Assembly: GCA_034006265.1 (NCBI GenBank)
Contig: JAVETB010000002.1
Coordinates: 1-64,000, forward strand
Length of the DNA stretch: 64,000 nucleotides
Reading direction: 5' to 3'
From: Syntrophus sp034006265
GTDB taxonomy: Bacteria > Desulfobacterota > Syntrophia > Syntrophales > Syntrophaceae
Below are positions 63,244 through 64,000 of this stretch, one piece after another; the stretch's first letter is position 1, and every line of letters begins with the position of its first letter. The translations under genes were made by a program, and so were the position numbers. The notes under the pieces are model-generated. The model did not search any database. It saw nothing but the letters and a program-made list of their open reading frames with translations, and had not been told where the DNA came from.

Positions 63244-64000
63244 ATGCCCCCGATAAAACAACATTTCAAGGTTCTGAAGACGGATCCGGGATCCGCGGCC
63301 CGGTGCGGCCTGCTCTCCACGCCTCACGGCGACGTCCGCACTCCGGCGTTCATGCCGGTGGGAACCCAGGGCACGGTGAAGTCCCTGGCTCCCGACACGG
63401 TCAAGGATCTCGGCGCGGAGATGATCCTCTGCAATACCTATCACCTCTACCTGAGGCCGGGGCACGGGCTCATCGCCTCCCTGGGCGGGCTGCACACCTT
63501 CATGAACTGGCATGGCCCCATCCTGACCGACAGCGGCGGCTTTCAGGTCTACAGCCTGGGGAAGCTCCGGAAAATCACGCCTGAAGGGGCCATCTTTCAG
63601 TCCCATATCGACGGTTCCCGCCACAGGCTCACCCCGGAGCTGGCCGTTGAAATCCAGGAGGCGCTCCATTCCGACATCATGATGTGCCTCGATGAGTGTA
63701 CGCCCTACCCAGCCGCCTTCCGGGAGGCGGAGTCCTCCCTTTCCCTGACCCTTTCCTGGGCGGAAAGGAGCCGGAAGGCCAGGGCGGACTCTTCTGACCA
63801 GGCCCTCTACGGCATCGTCCAGGGCGGGATGTATCCCGAATTGAGAAAGCGGGCGGTTGAAGCCATTTCGGCCATGAACTTTGACGGATACGCCCTGGGA
63901 GGCCTCAGCGTTGGAGAACCCAAGGCGCTGATGGAGCAGATCGTCCAGGAAACAGCCCCCCTTCTGCCGGCAGACCGGCCGCATTATCTCATGGGCGTGG
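63244..64000 (+). CDS. tgt: Queuine/preQ1 tRNA-ribosyltransferase (truncated by window end)
   Basis: The first 252 codons are present. Motifs: TPAFMPVGTQGTVKSLAP, ILCNTYHLYLRPGHG, the catalytic Asp in TDSGGFQVYSL, DIMMCLDECTPYP and YGIVQGGMYPELR. It exchanges guanine 34 for preQ1 in tRNA. The start was set at ATG 63244, since two upstream ATGs lead to an early stop in another frame. The C-terminal zinc site lies outside the window. Confidence 0.96.
   Translation, partial: MPPIKQHFKVLKTDPGSAARCGLLSTPHGDVRTPAFMPVGTQGTVKSLAPDTVKDLGAEMILCNTYHLYLRPGHGLIASLGGLHTFMNWHGPILTDSGGFQVYSLGKLRKITPEGAIFQSHIDGSRHRLTPELAVEIQEALHSDIMMCLDECTPYPAAFREAESSLSLTLSWAERSRKARADSSDQALYGIVQGGMYPELRKRAVEAISAMNFDGYALGGLSVGEPKALMEQIVQETAPLLPADRPHYLMGV

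Overview
The window looks like chromosomal DNA of a Gram-negative, anaerobic deltaproteobacterium, most likely Syntrophales (Syntrophus/Smithella-like). This is inferred from gene content: lpxC and a BamD-type lipoprotein (outer membrane), a yqeY-dnaG-rpoD operon, two ADP-forming acyl-CoA synthetase-type proteins, a stand-alone small siroheme reductase, a long-form hisG, sigma-54 signalling genes and many PAS histidine kinases. No rRNA, tRNA or CRISPR array was seen.

Layout. 1-6 kb is a scarred accessory region: the N-terminal part of an SNF2-type helicase runs off the left edge, followed by a truncated gene, a 5'-truncated IS3-type element lying inside the start of another IS on the opposite strand, an FAD oxidoreductase, the C-terminal remnant of a photolyase-related gene, and a decayed IS4-type transposase. 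6-11.2 kb carries an AddA/AddB-type helicase-nuclease pair. 11.4-25.3 kb is a signalling block: a PAS sigma-54 activator, a CheB-CheR-PAS fusion, a hybrid histidine kinase, a universal stress protein, an AcuC-type deacetylase, a Pat-type acetyltransferase, a GH13/kinase pseudogene chimera, a monooxygenase-like protein, a SYLF protein and a 49-residue membrane protein. 25.5-34.3 kb is one giant cyclic glucan synthase gene (NdvB-like, about 2900 residues). 34.3-46 kb holds pcnB-like, a second HDAC-family gene, small unknowns, a siroheme reductase, lpxC and rpoD-dnaG-yqeY. 46-50 kb is a leftward his cluster (hisI-hisG-hisB-lipoprotein-hisA) plus a HIT gene. 50-64 kb holds an ADP-forming acyl-CoA synthetase, a duplicated Cys-containing small protein, a nucleoside phosphorylase, trxA-bamD, a kinase fusion, a sirtuin, a hybrid kinase, mazG, queA and the start of tgt.

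How it fits together. The most notable pattern is a repeated control module at three sites in the signalling block. Each has paired TGAGG boxes 18 bp apart and a sigma-54 -24/-12 promoter exactly 121 bp downstream of the first box. The modules precede the CheB-CheR fusion, the stress protein-deacetylase-acetyltransferase genes, and the monooxygenase/SYLF/small membrane protein genes. The sigma-54 activator just upstream is the obvious candidate regulator. This suggests one regulon linking sensing, reversible protein acylation and envelope stress. Separately, the rpoD product keeps regions 1.1 to 4.1, but the part of region 4.2 that should be the -35-binding helix-turn-helix is an acidic, proline-containing stretch, with no intact helix-turn-helix in the other frames.
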